64,000 nucleotides of DNA from Halarcobacter bivalviorum (GTDB lineage: Bacteria; Campylobacterota; Campylobacteria; Campylobacterales; Arcobacteraceae). The DNA lies in the NCBI RefSeq assembly GCF_003346815.1, contig NZ_CP031217.1, positions 1,922,001 through 1,986,000 of the forward strand. Direction: 5' to 3'. The position numbers and the translations under genes were made by a program. A model generated the notes under the pieces. That model ran no database searches, was not told the origin of the DNA, and worked only from the letters and a program-made list of their open reading frames with translations. Shown piece by piece: positions 28,898 through 41,611 of the stretch; position 1 is the first letter of the stretch, and the number at the start of each line of letters is the position of its first letter.

Positions 28898-30538
28898 TTA
28901 TTTTGTAATTGTTTTTCTAAAATATAAACCTGGAAATTTATCTCTTAACATCTCTCTTACTTTTAGAATCTCTTCTTTTTCTCTTACATCATATACAATC
29001 ACTGTATTAAATCCATTTGACTTAATTATTTTAGTTTTATATGTAGTTCCTACTTCAGCTTTTGCAAGAGCTAATTGTTCATTTGCTATTTGCTCATTTT
29101 TAAAAGAAGCTAAGAATAATACATATTCAGAGTTTGTTTCAACACTTTTAGTTGTAATAACACTCTCTTCTAATAAACCATCAAGTTCATTTGTTGCTTC
29201 AGCTTTTTGTGAACTATTTACTTCTGTTCTTTTTTCACATGAACTATTATTTGCATATAAAACTGACTCTTTTAATTGAGACATACTATTAAACATACTG
29301 AAATATGCTAAATCTAAATCAAACTCTGCAGAAACTAAATCCTCTTTAGCACTATATAAATCTCTTTCAATATTTAATACATCGATAAAAGTTCTTGTTC
29401 CACCTTCAAATTGATCTTTGAAGATTTCTAAAACTTGTTCATTATCTTTAATATAAAGTTTTAACTCTTCAATTCTTTTTTGAATAGATTGAAAACTATT
29501 ATATGCTGTTGTTGCCTCATCTATAACTTGTTTTGTAACAACATCTAACTCTTTTTGAACTTGTTCTAAAAATAGTTTTTCTCTCTCTTTTTTAGCTTTA
29601 TCTATATTTCCATTAAAAAGATTATATTTAAGTTCAATTCTTGCTGTATATAATTGAGTTTTTTCTTTATCTTCAATATTATCTTTATCATAAAGACCTT
29701 GAGCCTTAAATTTTATAGTTGGATAGAAAGAAGAATCTCTTTGACTTACTACAGCTCTTTGTTCTTTTATATTAATAATTTGTTCTAAAATCAAGTTGTT
29801 TTTTACAATAACTTGATCAATATACTCTTTTAAAGTAGCTGGAACTAATTTTGAATCAATATAAGGTCTACAAACAGCTCCCTCAGGTTTTATCCCTACA
29901 AATCTTTCAAATGAACTTGCAGCAATATTGTAATTATTAGATTGTTCATGCCATTTACTATTAGTAAAGTGAATTTTTGCATTTACTTGAGCTTTTTGAA
30001 GAATCTCTCCACTAATCTGTTCTGTATCTTTTGCTGTTCTTAAATAATCTTCATATATTGCAAGGTTATTTTTTGTAACTTCTAAACTATTTTGATACTT
30101 AACCATATTTAAATATGCACTAATACTATCAAAAATCACATTGTCAACAAGATTTTCATTTGCATATCTATTTGATTCTTCTCTATATTTAGCTTCATCC
30201 ATTTCTGAAGTAGTTAAACCACCATCAAATAACAGTTGTTCAAAATCTAATTGAATATTTGGACCACCTGAAATATTTGAAGTTTTATCTCCATCTTCTG
30301 GATTAATTTTTGTTTTTTTAGTTTGAATGTAAGTAGTTAAATCTAACTTAGGATACCATCCACCCTTTGCTTCATCTAAATAGTACTTAAAGGCTTTATT
30401 GTTTTCCATAATGGAAAGAATCTTAGGGTTTGTAGACATTGTAGTCTCAACTGTCTCTTTTATTGTGACCGCACTTAAATTTGTTGTGCTAAGTATTATT
30501 GCAAGAGGAATACTTAGTTTGATTGTTAGATTTTTCAT
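28898..30538 (-). CDS. TolC-family outer membrane channel with C-terminal SPOR-like domain
   Basis: A 546-residue protein with a signal peptide (residues 1-23). A long region built of the two outer-membrane-efflux repeats runs to about 430 (for example LNMVKYQNSLEVTKNNLAIY and FIDVLNIERDLYSAKEDLVS). A linker of about 40 residues follows. The last 80 or so residues (VLFLASFKNEQIANEQLALA ... YDVREKEEILKVREMLRD) read like a SPOR peptidoglycan-binding domain, an extension that ordinary TolC lacks. It is the first gene of the T1SS operon and would form the outer-membrane exit for the adhesin. The SPOR-like tail may tie the channel to the cell wall or septum. Confidence 0.9.
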   Translation of the reverse strand: MKNLTIKLSIPLAIILSTTNLSAVTIKETVETTMSTNPKILSIMENNKAFKYYLDEAKGGWYPKLDLTTYIQTKKTKINPEDGDKTSNISGGPNIQLDFEQLLFDGGLTTSEMDEAKYREESNRYANENLVDNVIFDSISAYLNMVKYQNSLEVTKNNLAIYEDYLRTAKDTEQISGEILQKAQVNAKIHFTNSKWHEQSNNYNIAASSFERFVGIKPEGAVCRPYIDSKLVPATLKEYIDQVIVKNNLILEQIINIKEQRAVVSQRDSSFYPTIKFKAQGLYDKDNIEDKEKTQLYTARIELKYNLFNGNIDKAKKEREKLFLEQVQKELDVVTKQVIDEATTAYNSFQSIQKRIEELKLYIKDNEQVLEIFKDQFEGGTRTFIDVLNIERDLYSAKEDLVSAEFDLDLAYFSMFNSMSQLKESVLYANNSSCEKRTEVNSSQKAEATNELDGLLEESVITTKSVETNSEYVLFLASFKNEQIANEQLALAKAEVGTTYKTKIIKSNGFNTVIVYDVREKEEILKVREMLRDKFPGLYFRKTITK

Positions 30539-30554
30539 AATTTATCCTTTGTAT

Positions 30555-30610
30555 ATTACAAGTAATGCTCCTAATAATTTCCCAACCATTGTAAATTTTT
30601 TTATTACAAT
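30555..30610. promoter_or_regulatory. Candidate operator: inverted TTAC/GTAA motifs between divergent genes
   Basis: ATTACAAGTAAT (30555-30566) is a palindrome. ATTGTAA, nine bases, then TTACAAT (30588-30610) is an inverted repeat of a similar half-site. Both lie in the 149-bp spacer between the T1SS operon and the regulator gene, where an OmpR-type protein would be expected to bind. The evidence is the symmetry alone. Confidence 0.35.
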
Positions 30611-30687
30611 TAAATCTATCATATAATTCTTTAAGATAACTTAAACTATAATTTTTAAATGACAAAACTTATTATCAATGAGACATT

Positions 30688-31377
30688 ATGAATTACAATT
30701 TAAAAAACATATTGAAAAACCTTAAAGTTGTTATGATAAGTAAAGAGAATAATATTTCTAAAAAAGAACTCGATATTTTAGAGCTTTTTTTTAAAGATAT
30801 TACAATTATAAATAGTGCAGAAAGAGCATTAAAAAGGTTTGTCTCATTAAGAGCAGATGTAATTATTTGTGATATAGACTTACCCCAAATGAGTGGTATT
30901 GAATTTTGTAAAATAATTAGGAAAATTAACTCTCAGATTCCTATAATAATATTATCAAAGAAAACAAATAAAAAATATTTATATGAAATGATTAGATTAC
31001 AATTAATTGATTTTGTAATAAGACCTATTAAAACAGAAGAGTTTATCTTTGCATTAAATCAAACTGCAAAATATATTTTAAATAATGGAGAGCTATCTGT
31101 TCAATTAAATAATGGATATTCTTACAATTATAAAAACAAGACTATTAATAATGAAAACAATGAAGAGATTAAATTAACAAAAAACGAATATAGGTTACTT
31201 GAATTTCTTATATTAAATAAAGAAAAAACTCTAACACAAGAAGAGATTGAAAAATATTTATGGGCAGAAGAGATAATCACAAAATCTGCTTTTAAATCTC
31301 TATTTTCAAGATTAAGAACTAAAATAGGAAAAGATTCAATAAAAAATATATTTGGTATTGGCTATCAACTAAATTAA
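30688..31377 (+). CDS. OmpR-family response regulator, atypical receiver
   Basis: A 229-residue regulator: a receiver domain to about 120 and a C-terminal winged helix near 130-229 (KLTKNEYRLLEFLILNKEKT, then KSAFKSLFSRLRTKIG). Asp62 in IICDIDLPQMSG is the expected phospho-acceptor. However, the usual acidic pair near residue 18 is replaced by Ser-Lys-Glu (MISKEN) and the conserved Lys-Pro by Arg112-Pro113 (VIRPIK). Phosphorylation may therefore be weak or unnecessary. No histidine kinase is in the island. It is transcribed away from the T1SS operon and is the natural candidate to control it and the adhesin. Its 3' end overlaps the convergent 104-aa gene by 9 bp. Confidence 0.9.
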   Translation: MNYNLKNILKNLKVVMISKENNISKKELDILELFFKDITIINSAERALKRFVSLRADVIICDIDLPQMSGIEFCKIIRKINSQIPIIILSKKTNKKYLYEMIRLQLIDFVIRPIKTEEFIFALNQTAKYILNNGELSVQLNNGYSYNYKNKTINNENNEEIKLTKNEYRLLEFLILNKEKTLTQEEIEKYLWAEEIITKSAFKSLFSRLRTKIGKDSIKNIFGIGYQLN

Positions 31378-31683
31378 TGTTTCTACTTTAGTTTCATCTA
31401 CTAAAATTTTAATTTCATTATCAACTGTAGAAATAAATGTTGCAAAATTCTCACTATCATTTGATGATATTTGTTTCCATTCACCTTTTTCTTTATTTTC
31501 ATTTGCAAGATTAAGAGTTAAAATATCATTTTCTTGAGTATAAATTTTTAAGATTTTATTATCATTTGCTAAAATAGAGGCTTGAGTTGTATCTATTCCT
31601 GAAAGAATATGCTCTGTTTTATAAGAATTTTCACTATTATTAATTGCATTTTTAAGTATTTGTGCAATATCAATATTTTCCAA
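31369..31683 (-). CDS. 104-aa relative of the adhesin C-terminal secretion module
   Basis: This small frame resembles the last 120 or so residues of the neighbouring adhesin. IDIAQILKNAINN lines up with IDFARLLEDSTND, EHILSGIDTTQASILANDN with DHILSNISVEKVLSITDSD, KILKIYTQENDILTLNL with NTLKIIGDSGDSIDLDL, and both end in a short hydrophobic strand (ILVDETKVETLI and LLIENDVNVI). In T1SS adhesins this module is the uncleaved C-terminal export signal. The gene lies after the adhesin's terminator, starts at a TTG with only a weak AAGG-like site, and overlaps the end of the convergent regulator gene. It could be a tiny secreted protein, a remnant of a second adhesin, or a reserve cassette. The relationship is clear by eye; expression is uncertain. 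Confidence 0.6.
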   Translation of the reverse strand: MENIDIAQILKNAINNSENSYKTEHILSGIDTTQASILANDNKILKIYTQENDILTLNLANENKEKGEWKQISSNDSENFATFISTVDNEIKILVDETKVETLI

Positions 31684-31724
31684 AAAAGACCTTTTTTATT
31701 GATATTATAACAAAAGTCTATATA

Positions 31725-31754
31725 AAAAGCCTAACCATTAAAAGTTAGGCTTTT
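31725..31754 (-). terminator. Terminator of the adhesin gene
   Basis: AAAAGCCTAAC and GTTAGGCTTTT form a perfect 11-bp stem with an eight-base loop, 15 bp after the adhesin stop codon. T residues follow on the minus strand. Confidence 0.85.
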
Positions 31755-31768
31755 AGTTTACTGTTCAG

Positions 31769-34700
31769 TTAGATAACATTTACATCATTTTCAATTAGTA
31801 AAGTTACAATATCTGAACCATTTGTTGAAACATAAGCTGTTTCACTTACTGTACTTTGAGTTGAATCTACATACCATTTATCATTTACAGGAGTTCCATT
31901 ATCATAGTCAGTTTGATTTCCTAAATCTAAATCTATACTATCTCCACTATCTCCAATAATTTTTAAAGTATTGTCTGAATCTGTTATTGATAATACTTTT
32001 TCAACACTTATATTAGATAAGATATGATCTCCTGTATTCATATTAATAGTATCTAAAGAGTTTGGTTCTTCTTGAGATGTTAAATCATTTGTTGAATCTT
32101 CAAGTAATCTTGCAAAATCAATTTGATCTCCATCAGTATCAACTTCATCTAATGTTAAAATCTGGTCTGATGTAAGTGAGTAATTAATACTATATGAATC
32201 AAAGTTAAATCCACTATTTGTACTTACTAACTCTAATTTACTTATTGTTATATCAGAACCTTCAGTATTTGTATATTCAAAGGTAATACTTCCTTCTCCT
32301 TTTACAGCAACAAAAGATTGAGAAACAATAAGGTCTCCATTTATATCATAAACATTTGCTGTATGAACAGCACCCCCATTATCAGTATAACCAAAGGTAA
32401 AATCAAATGACTCTCCATTCTCAATAACAACACTATCAATTGTAGTTGATGTAGTATGTATATGGTTTGCATTATCATTTGTTTCTGTTCCAGTAAAACC
32501 TTCACCACTTAGAATTTCAGTTCCTCCCCCTGAAACATTTTCATTTAAATCAAGAATATCTACTGTGTAGTTTTTTACATCTGTTAATTCTCCGTCTGAA
32601 ACTTGAATATTTAATGTATATTGATTAACATCCTCATAGTTAAGTTTATTAGACTCATCTCCTATATATGTAATATTTCCATTAGCATCAATAGCAAACT
32701 TATCTGTATGATTTAACAGTGTAAAAGTAAGAGAATCACCATTTGGATCAGTTGCAACCACCGTACCTACATAAGCACCAATAGCTGAATCTTCTACTAT
32801 ATCAAAACTATCAGTTTGTAAAACAGGTGGTTCATTATCACTAGTACCTGTAATTGTAATAGTTACTGTTTCTGTATCAAAAGCTCCCTTATCATCTGTA
32901 GCTTTAATTGTATATTCAAAAATTAATGTTTCACCTTCTGCTAAATAATCAAAAGCTTCACTTCCAGAATCAAAACTCCAAGATAAAGTATCTGTAGTTT
33001 CTGTATTATCTAAAATAGCAAGTGGTGAAAGTGAAAGCATTGCTAGAACCTCTGCATTTGTTGGTTTAGTAGTTGATGTTCCACCTATAGTAACAGAATC
33101 TACCGAAGCTGATACTAAATCTAAAATATCTACATCGGATACTGTTAACTCTCCATTCTCTGTTAAACTAGAATCAGTTTCTATTAATTGAGCACTATCT
33201 GGTCCACCTGTGATTATTGGCGCATCATTTGTTCCTGTGATTGTCACCGTTACAGTTTTTACATCTGTTGAACCTTTCCCATCATCTATTGTGATATCAA
33301 AGCTCTCTTCTTTTGTCTCTCCTGCACTTAAGTATTGTACGTCTGCATTTGATACTTCATATTCCCAGCTTACTACTCCGGCTCCATCGCCATCATTCCC
33401 TTCTGTGATACTTGCTGTTAATACTCCTAATGCTCCTGCTGACGCATTCCCTACACTTACTGTATGACTATCACTTAAATCTACATCTGTAAATCCTATC
33501 TCTCCACTATCACTTAATACTGGATCATTCGCATCTTCTAATACTGCTCCATCTACTACTGTTGATGATAACACTACTTCATCATTTGTTCCTGTGATTG
33601 TCACCGTTACAGTTTTTACATCTGTTGAACCTTTCCCATCATCTATTGTGATATCAAAGCTCTCTTCTTTTGTCTCTCCTGCACTTAAGTATTGTACGTC
33701 TGCATTTGATACTTCATATTCCCAGCTTACTACTCCGGCTCCATCGCCATCATTCCCTTCTGTGATACTTGCTGTTAATACTCCTAATGCTCCTGCTGAC
33801 GCATTCCCTACACTTACTGTATGACTATCACTTAAATCTACATCTGTAAATCCTATCTCTCCACTATCACTTAATACTGGATCATTCGCATCTTCTAATA
33901 CTGCTCCATCTACTACTGTTGATGATAACACTACTTCATCATTTGTTCCTGTGATTGTCACCGTTACAGTTTTATATTCACTAGACGATGATTCATTTAT
34001 TGAGTTCGTATTTAAAATTGAATTATCATCAATTGCTTGAATTCTATATGATAAAACAATTGTTTCACCTTCTGCTAAGTAATCAAAAGATTCATTACCC
34101 GAATTAAACTCCCAAGTTATTGAATTGGAAATTTGCGTACTATCTAAAACTTCTGCTGAAGAAAAACCAAACATAGATAAAGCCTCAGCTTCTGTTGGTT
34201 TATTAGTAGAAGTTCCATTAATAGTTACAGATTCAACTTCTACTCTAACTTTATCTGTAGTATCAGTATCAAAAACAGTTATCTCACCACTTGTTGATAA
34301 GCTTGAATTTGTTTCTTCAATATTTTTAGAAGCTGAAATATCAGTGATAATTGGTTTATCATTAGTTCCTAGAATTGATAAAGTAATTGTTTTTATATCA
34401 CTTAAAGAATCCTCATTTGAGGTATCATCTAATCCAGTATCTCCACTAAAACCACCTAAATCATTAGCCTGATAATCAAAAGATAGAGTTAAAACTTCTC
34501 CTGCAGCAAGTTTAGAGAAATCTCCATTAATATTATATTCCCATTGAGATGTTTGATTATTATAAACTAAAGAAATAGAGATATCATCTAAGGAAACACC
34601 TGAATTAGATGGATCAAATATATTTTCACTACCTGAAATTATATTTAATTCGTGACTATCATTTATATCTTTATCTACTATATCTATAGGACCTATAAAT

Positions 34701-35632
34701 TGATTATTTGATTCACTTTCTGTATCATCTAAGCCAAGAACATCAGTTTTTGAAGATGTTTCAAATAAAGTTTCTGCTTCACTTTCTTGATCTGCTAGTA
34801 AACCTATCGTGATATCTTCTATTTCTGGTTTATCATTTAAACCATTAATGGTAATACCAATAAGAAAAGAGCTATTACCATCTACTAAATTAACTATTAC
34901 ATTATCAACTATTGATTCATTACTTGAAAGTCCTTGAATTGAAAGTAACGTTTCATTTAAATCATAAGTCCAATTTCCTACACTGTTAATAGAAAATAAT
35001 CCATATGATGTAGTAATAGTTTGAGTAACAAAATCTAAATTTGCACTATTTGAAATAGTTCCAGAAAAGACACCATCTTGAGTTTGACCTCTATCTTCGG
35101 TAATATTTGCAACTAAATCACCTGAAAAAGTAATTGGAACATCTCCAGCTGCTGGTTCAACTACAATTGGTTCACCAAGCCTTCCAAACCCATTTGGATC
35201 TAAAGGCCCATCAAAAGTAGTACTTAAATCTAAGTTATCAGCACCTATTTCATCAGCAGTTGCTACATCAGATGATGTAGTACCACCTGCAGCTGCTGCT
35301 TGTAAATCATCCACTGTTCGTAATGAAACTAAGCTAATATTTCCATCAAAAACTTCAAATAGTGGTATCTCTTCACTATTAGCGAATAATAAATCATTTA
35401 ATCCTCTTAAAATAACAATGACTTCATTACCTTCTGCATCATCAAATGCAACTTTAATATCATTATTATTTTCAAGAATTTCAAATTTTGCATCTATATA
35501 AGAAGCTCCATTAGAAAGATAAACTTTCAACGTTTCAATACCTGTTAATATTAATTCACCATTTTGTGTCTTAGGTAAAGTATTTAAATCAACAGTTTGA
35601 CTACTATTTTGAATTTTAATTCCTTCATACAT
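31769..35632 (-). CDS. Large T1SS adhesin with VCBS and cadherin-like repeats, LapA/BapA-like
   Basis: A 1287-residue acidic surface protein without a Sec signal. Residues 1-110 are a strand-rich N-terminal module ending SLRTVDDLQAAAAGG. The di-alanine stretch at 112-117 is placed like the LapG cleavage site of LapA-type adhesins, whose N-terminus plugs the TolC pore and holds the protein on the cell. Then come about seven VCBS-type repeats, each ending near TVTITGTND. Two are 119-residue copies identical at DNA level (about 554-803). A cadherin-like domain follows near 935-1030 (IVEDSAIGAYVGTVVATDPN), then a linker and a C-terminal T1SS export module near 1165-1287 (VEKVLSITDSDNTLKIIGDS). 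No classic RTX nonapeptides were noticed. AAGGAG precedes the ATG. Export through the neighbouring T1SS and a role in attachment or biofilm are inferred. Confidence 0.9.
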   Translation of the reverse strand: MYEGIKIQNSSQTVDLNTLPKTQNGELILTGIETLKVYLSNGASYIDAKFEILENNNDIKVAFDDAEGNEVIVILRGLNDLLFANSEEIPLFEVFDGNISLVSLRTVDDLQAAAAGGTTSSDVATADEIGADNLDLSTTFDGPLDPNGFGRLGEPIVVEPAAGDVPITFSGDLVANITEDRGQTQDGVFSGTISNSANLDFVTQTITTSYGLFSINSVGNWTYDLNETLLSIQGLSSNESIVDNVIVNLVDGNSSFLIGITINGLNDKPEIEDITIGLLADQESEAETLFETSSKTDVLGLDDTESESNNQFIGPIDIVDKDINDSHELNIISGSENIFDPSNSGVSLDDISISLVYNNQTSQWEYNINGDFSKLAAGEVLTLSFDYQANDLGGFSGDTGLDDTSNEDSLSDIKTITLSILGTNDKPIITDISASKNIEETNSSLSTSGEITVFDTDTTDKVRVEVESVTINGTSTNKPTEAEALSMFGFSSAEVLDSTQISNSITWEFNSGNESFDYLAEGETIVLSYRIQAIDDNSILNTNSINESSSSEYKTVTVTITGTNDEVVLSSTVVDGAVLEDANDPVLSDSGEIGFTDVDLSDSHTVSVGNASAGALGVLTASITEGNDGDGAGVVSWEYEVSNADVQYLSAGETKEESFDITIDDGKGSTDVKTVTVTITGTNDEVVLSSTVVDGAVLEDANDPVLSDSGEIGFTDVDLSDSHTVSVGNASAGALGVLTASITEGNDGDGAGVVSWEYEVSNADVQYLSAGETKEESFDITIDDGKGSTDVKTVTVTITGTNDAPIITGGPDSAQLIETDSSLTENGELTVSDVDILDLVSASVDSVTIGGTSTTKPTNAEVLAMLSLSPLAILDNTETTDTLSWSFDSGSEAFDYLAEGETLIFEYTIKATDDKGAFDTETVTITITGTSDNEPPVLQTDSFDIVEDSAIGAYVGTVVATDPNGDSLTFTLLNHTDKFAIDANGNITYIGDESNKLNYEDVNQYTLNIQVSDGELTDVKNYTVDILDLNENVSGGGTEILSGEGFTGTETNDNANHIHTTSTTIDSVVIENGESFDFTFGYTDNGGAVHTANVYDINGDLIVSQSFVAVKGEGSITFEYTNTEGSDITISKLELVSTNSGFNFDSYSINYSLTSDQILTLDEVDTDGDQIDFARLLEDSTNDLTSQEEPNSLDTINMNTGDHILSNISVEKVLSITDSDNTLKIIGDSGDSIDLDLGNQTDYDNGTPVNDKWYVDSTQSTVSETAYVSTNGSDIVTLLIENDVNVI
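33223..33973. repeat. Perfect tandem repeat, 357-bp unit, 2.1 copies, inside the adhesin
   Basis: The unit (119 codons, one VCBS repeat) occurs twice without a single difference, followed by the first 29 bp of a third copy. Codon choice inside the repeat (ATA, GTA, AGT, TTA dominate) differs from the surrounding adhesin sequence, which uses more ATT. Perfect identity points to recent duplication and to a site able to change copy number. Confidence 0.95.
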
Positions 35633-35792
35633 GACAGACTCCTTTTTTATTTATACTTCATTGTATCACTTTATGATATTTTTGTATTACATTTTAAGTA
35701 TAAAAAGAAGATAAAGAATAAAATAAAACTAAAATGAGACTTTTAAAACAATAAAATAAAAGAAGAATTAGAGGGGGGAAATAAAAGAAGGC

Positions 35793-35846
35793 TAAAAAAA
35801 AGGCTTACCCTTAGCAACTTAAAAGAAGTTGATAAAGATAAGCCTT
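35793..35846 (-). terminator. Terminator of rRNA operon B
   Basis: Same hairpin and T-run as in operon A. Here the next feature downstream is the promoter region of the adhesin rather than a tRNA. Confidence 0.85.
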
Positions 35847-35859
35847 GTAAATACTCAAG

Positions 35860-35976
35860 AGCTGGCAGCGACTTACGTTTCCACAAGGGGACCCTGCAGT
35901 ATTATCAGCGCAGAAGTGCTTGACTTCCAGGTTCGGAATGGGTCTGGGTATTTCCACTTCGCTAAAACCACCAGCA
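35860..35976 (-). rRNA. rrf: 5S ribosomal RNA (operon B)
   Basis: Same sequence as the operon A copy, with the same conserved 5S segments and pairing ends. Boundaries are accurate to a few bases. Confidence 0.95.
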
Positions 35977-36165
35977 AGTTGAGTATTAAAAGCGTTGCAT
36001 TTAATACTAATGAATAATTAATAGTGAATAATGAATAATGCTATTATTCAATTTCGCTCTTAATACTCAACTCTTTGAAGAGTTTAAAGTTTTAATGTTA
36101 AGTCTTTCACAATTATTAAATACTATTTTAAGTACTTAATAAGATAGTAGTCCAAGAAATTATAT

Positions 36166-39080
<2,915 letters not shown>

Positions 39081-39389
39081 GATAAAGTAATTTCTTACTT
39101 TAACCTTTTTGAATAATTATTCCTTGGCTACTATCTTATTAAATACTTCTGTATTAAATAAGTTAGTTGTGTCTATCTATTTTATTAGATATGAAATTTT
39201 TTGTTTTTTAAATCATCTTCATACGAAAGATATTGATTTAAACGAAAAAATTAAAGACTTTAACATTAAATTTTTAAATATCATGCTATCTTAAAAAAAT
39301 TCTCATTTTTTCAAGGTAACGCATTTTGGTTGTATAAAACCAAATATAAATTCAATCTCTTTTGAACTTATATTTAGCTTTTTAATAGA
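39081..39389 (-). other. tRNA-Ala to 23S spacer (operon B)
   Basis: 309 bp of A/T-rich spacer identical to operon A. It holds the 5' arm of the 23S processing stem and no gene. Confidence 0.65.
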
Positions 39390-39465
39390 TGGTGGAGATA
39401 AGCGGGATCGAACCGCTGACCTCCTGCGTGCAAGGCAGGCGCTCTCCCAGCTGAGCTATATCCCC
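39390..39465 (-). tRNA. tRNA-Ala (TGC), operon B
   Basis: Identical to the operon A copy; anticodon loop TTGCACG and encoded CCA. Confidence 0.97.
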
Positions 39466-39501
39466 AACATTTAACCTATAACTTTAACAGATTATTTATA
39501 A

Positions 39502-39578
39502 TGGTGGGCCTACCAGGACTTGAACCTGGGACCTCACGATTATCAGTCGAGCGCTCTAGCCAGCTGAGCTATAGGCCC
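39502..39578 (-). tRNA. tRNA-Ile (GAT), operon B
   Basis: Identical to the operon A copy; anticodon loop CTGATAA and encoded CCA. Confidence 0.97.
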
Positions 39579-39678
39579 ATTTGTCACCTATTTTAAATAA
39601 CCTTTATAAACCGAACATGAATTACTGCTATCTTTGATAGCTTTGGAAGTTAGAAACGAATCTAACTTCTCTTCTCTG

Positions 39679-41196
<1,518 letters not shown>

Positions 41197-41473
41197 AAAA
41201 AGTTTAATTCTCTGACTATTTAGTAACTCTTCAGTTACAAAATAAATCTCATTGTAAAGCATTAGCTTTGTTATTAAGCTCTCTTCGATAATTAATTATC
41301 TTAGATTACTTGTTAAATAGACAAGGATATATTTACATATATTCTTGTTTGTTGTAATTTCATATTCGGTTTATAAAAGTTATTCATAAACCTTCTAAAT
41401 TGTTAAAGATCTCCCATCTCTTCGAAACTCTAGTGACTCTCTTTTTGAGTCGTTCCTCTGAAATTGGACGGGA
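41197..41473 (-). other. 16S leader region (operon B)
   Basis: 277 bp identical to the operon A leader, with the 5' arm of the 16S processing stem. No gene is seen. Confidence 0.65.
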
Positions 41474-41502
41474 ATTATAATAGATTTTTTTCCCTTTGTC
41501 AA
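41474..41502 (-). promoter_or_regulatory. rRNA operon B promoter, consensus sigma70
   Basis: TTGACA, 17 bp, TATAAT on the minus strand, as in operon A. Sequence identity with operon A continues only about 40 bp further upstream, so the core promoter and a possible UP element are shared but more distal control sites are not. Confidence 0.9.
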
Positions 41503-41561
41503 GGCTTTTTTCTAAAAGTTTCCTTAAATTTTGAAATTCTTCGGCTTTTACTGTTTTTTTT

Positions 41562-41593
41562 AACAAATATAACTTTTTTTAGTTATATTTGTT
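41562..41593. terminator. Strong hairpin between mtnN and rRNA operon B
   Basis: AACAAATATAACT and AGTTATATTTGTT form a perfect 13-bp stem with a six-T loop (plus strand). In the direction of mtnN it is followed by A residues, not T residues, so it is not a textbook terminator. It may act as a transcript-stabilising or weak stop structure before the rRNA promoter. Confidence 0.45.
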
Positions 41594-41611
41594 GCTTTAA
41601 TAATTTTATTA

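Noticed and set aside
33210-34472. Plus-strand frames antisense to the adhesin, two of them nearly identical
   Set aside because: They mirror the tandem VCBS repeat and have no ribosome sites.
35773-35778. A run of six G residues at the edge of repeat B, which could suggest slip-strand phase variation
   Set aside because: It is short, outside coding sequence and about 140 bp from the adhesin start. Campylobacter phase-variable tracts are usually longer.
41384-41566. A 60-codon minus-strand frame across the operon B promoter with a plausible charged sequence
   Set aside because: It starts at a TTG inside a hairpin with no ribosome site and runs through the -35 and -10 boxes and the leader. 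The frame loses its start at operon A.
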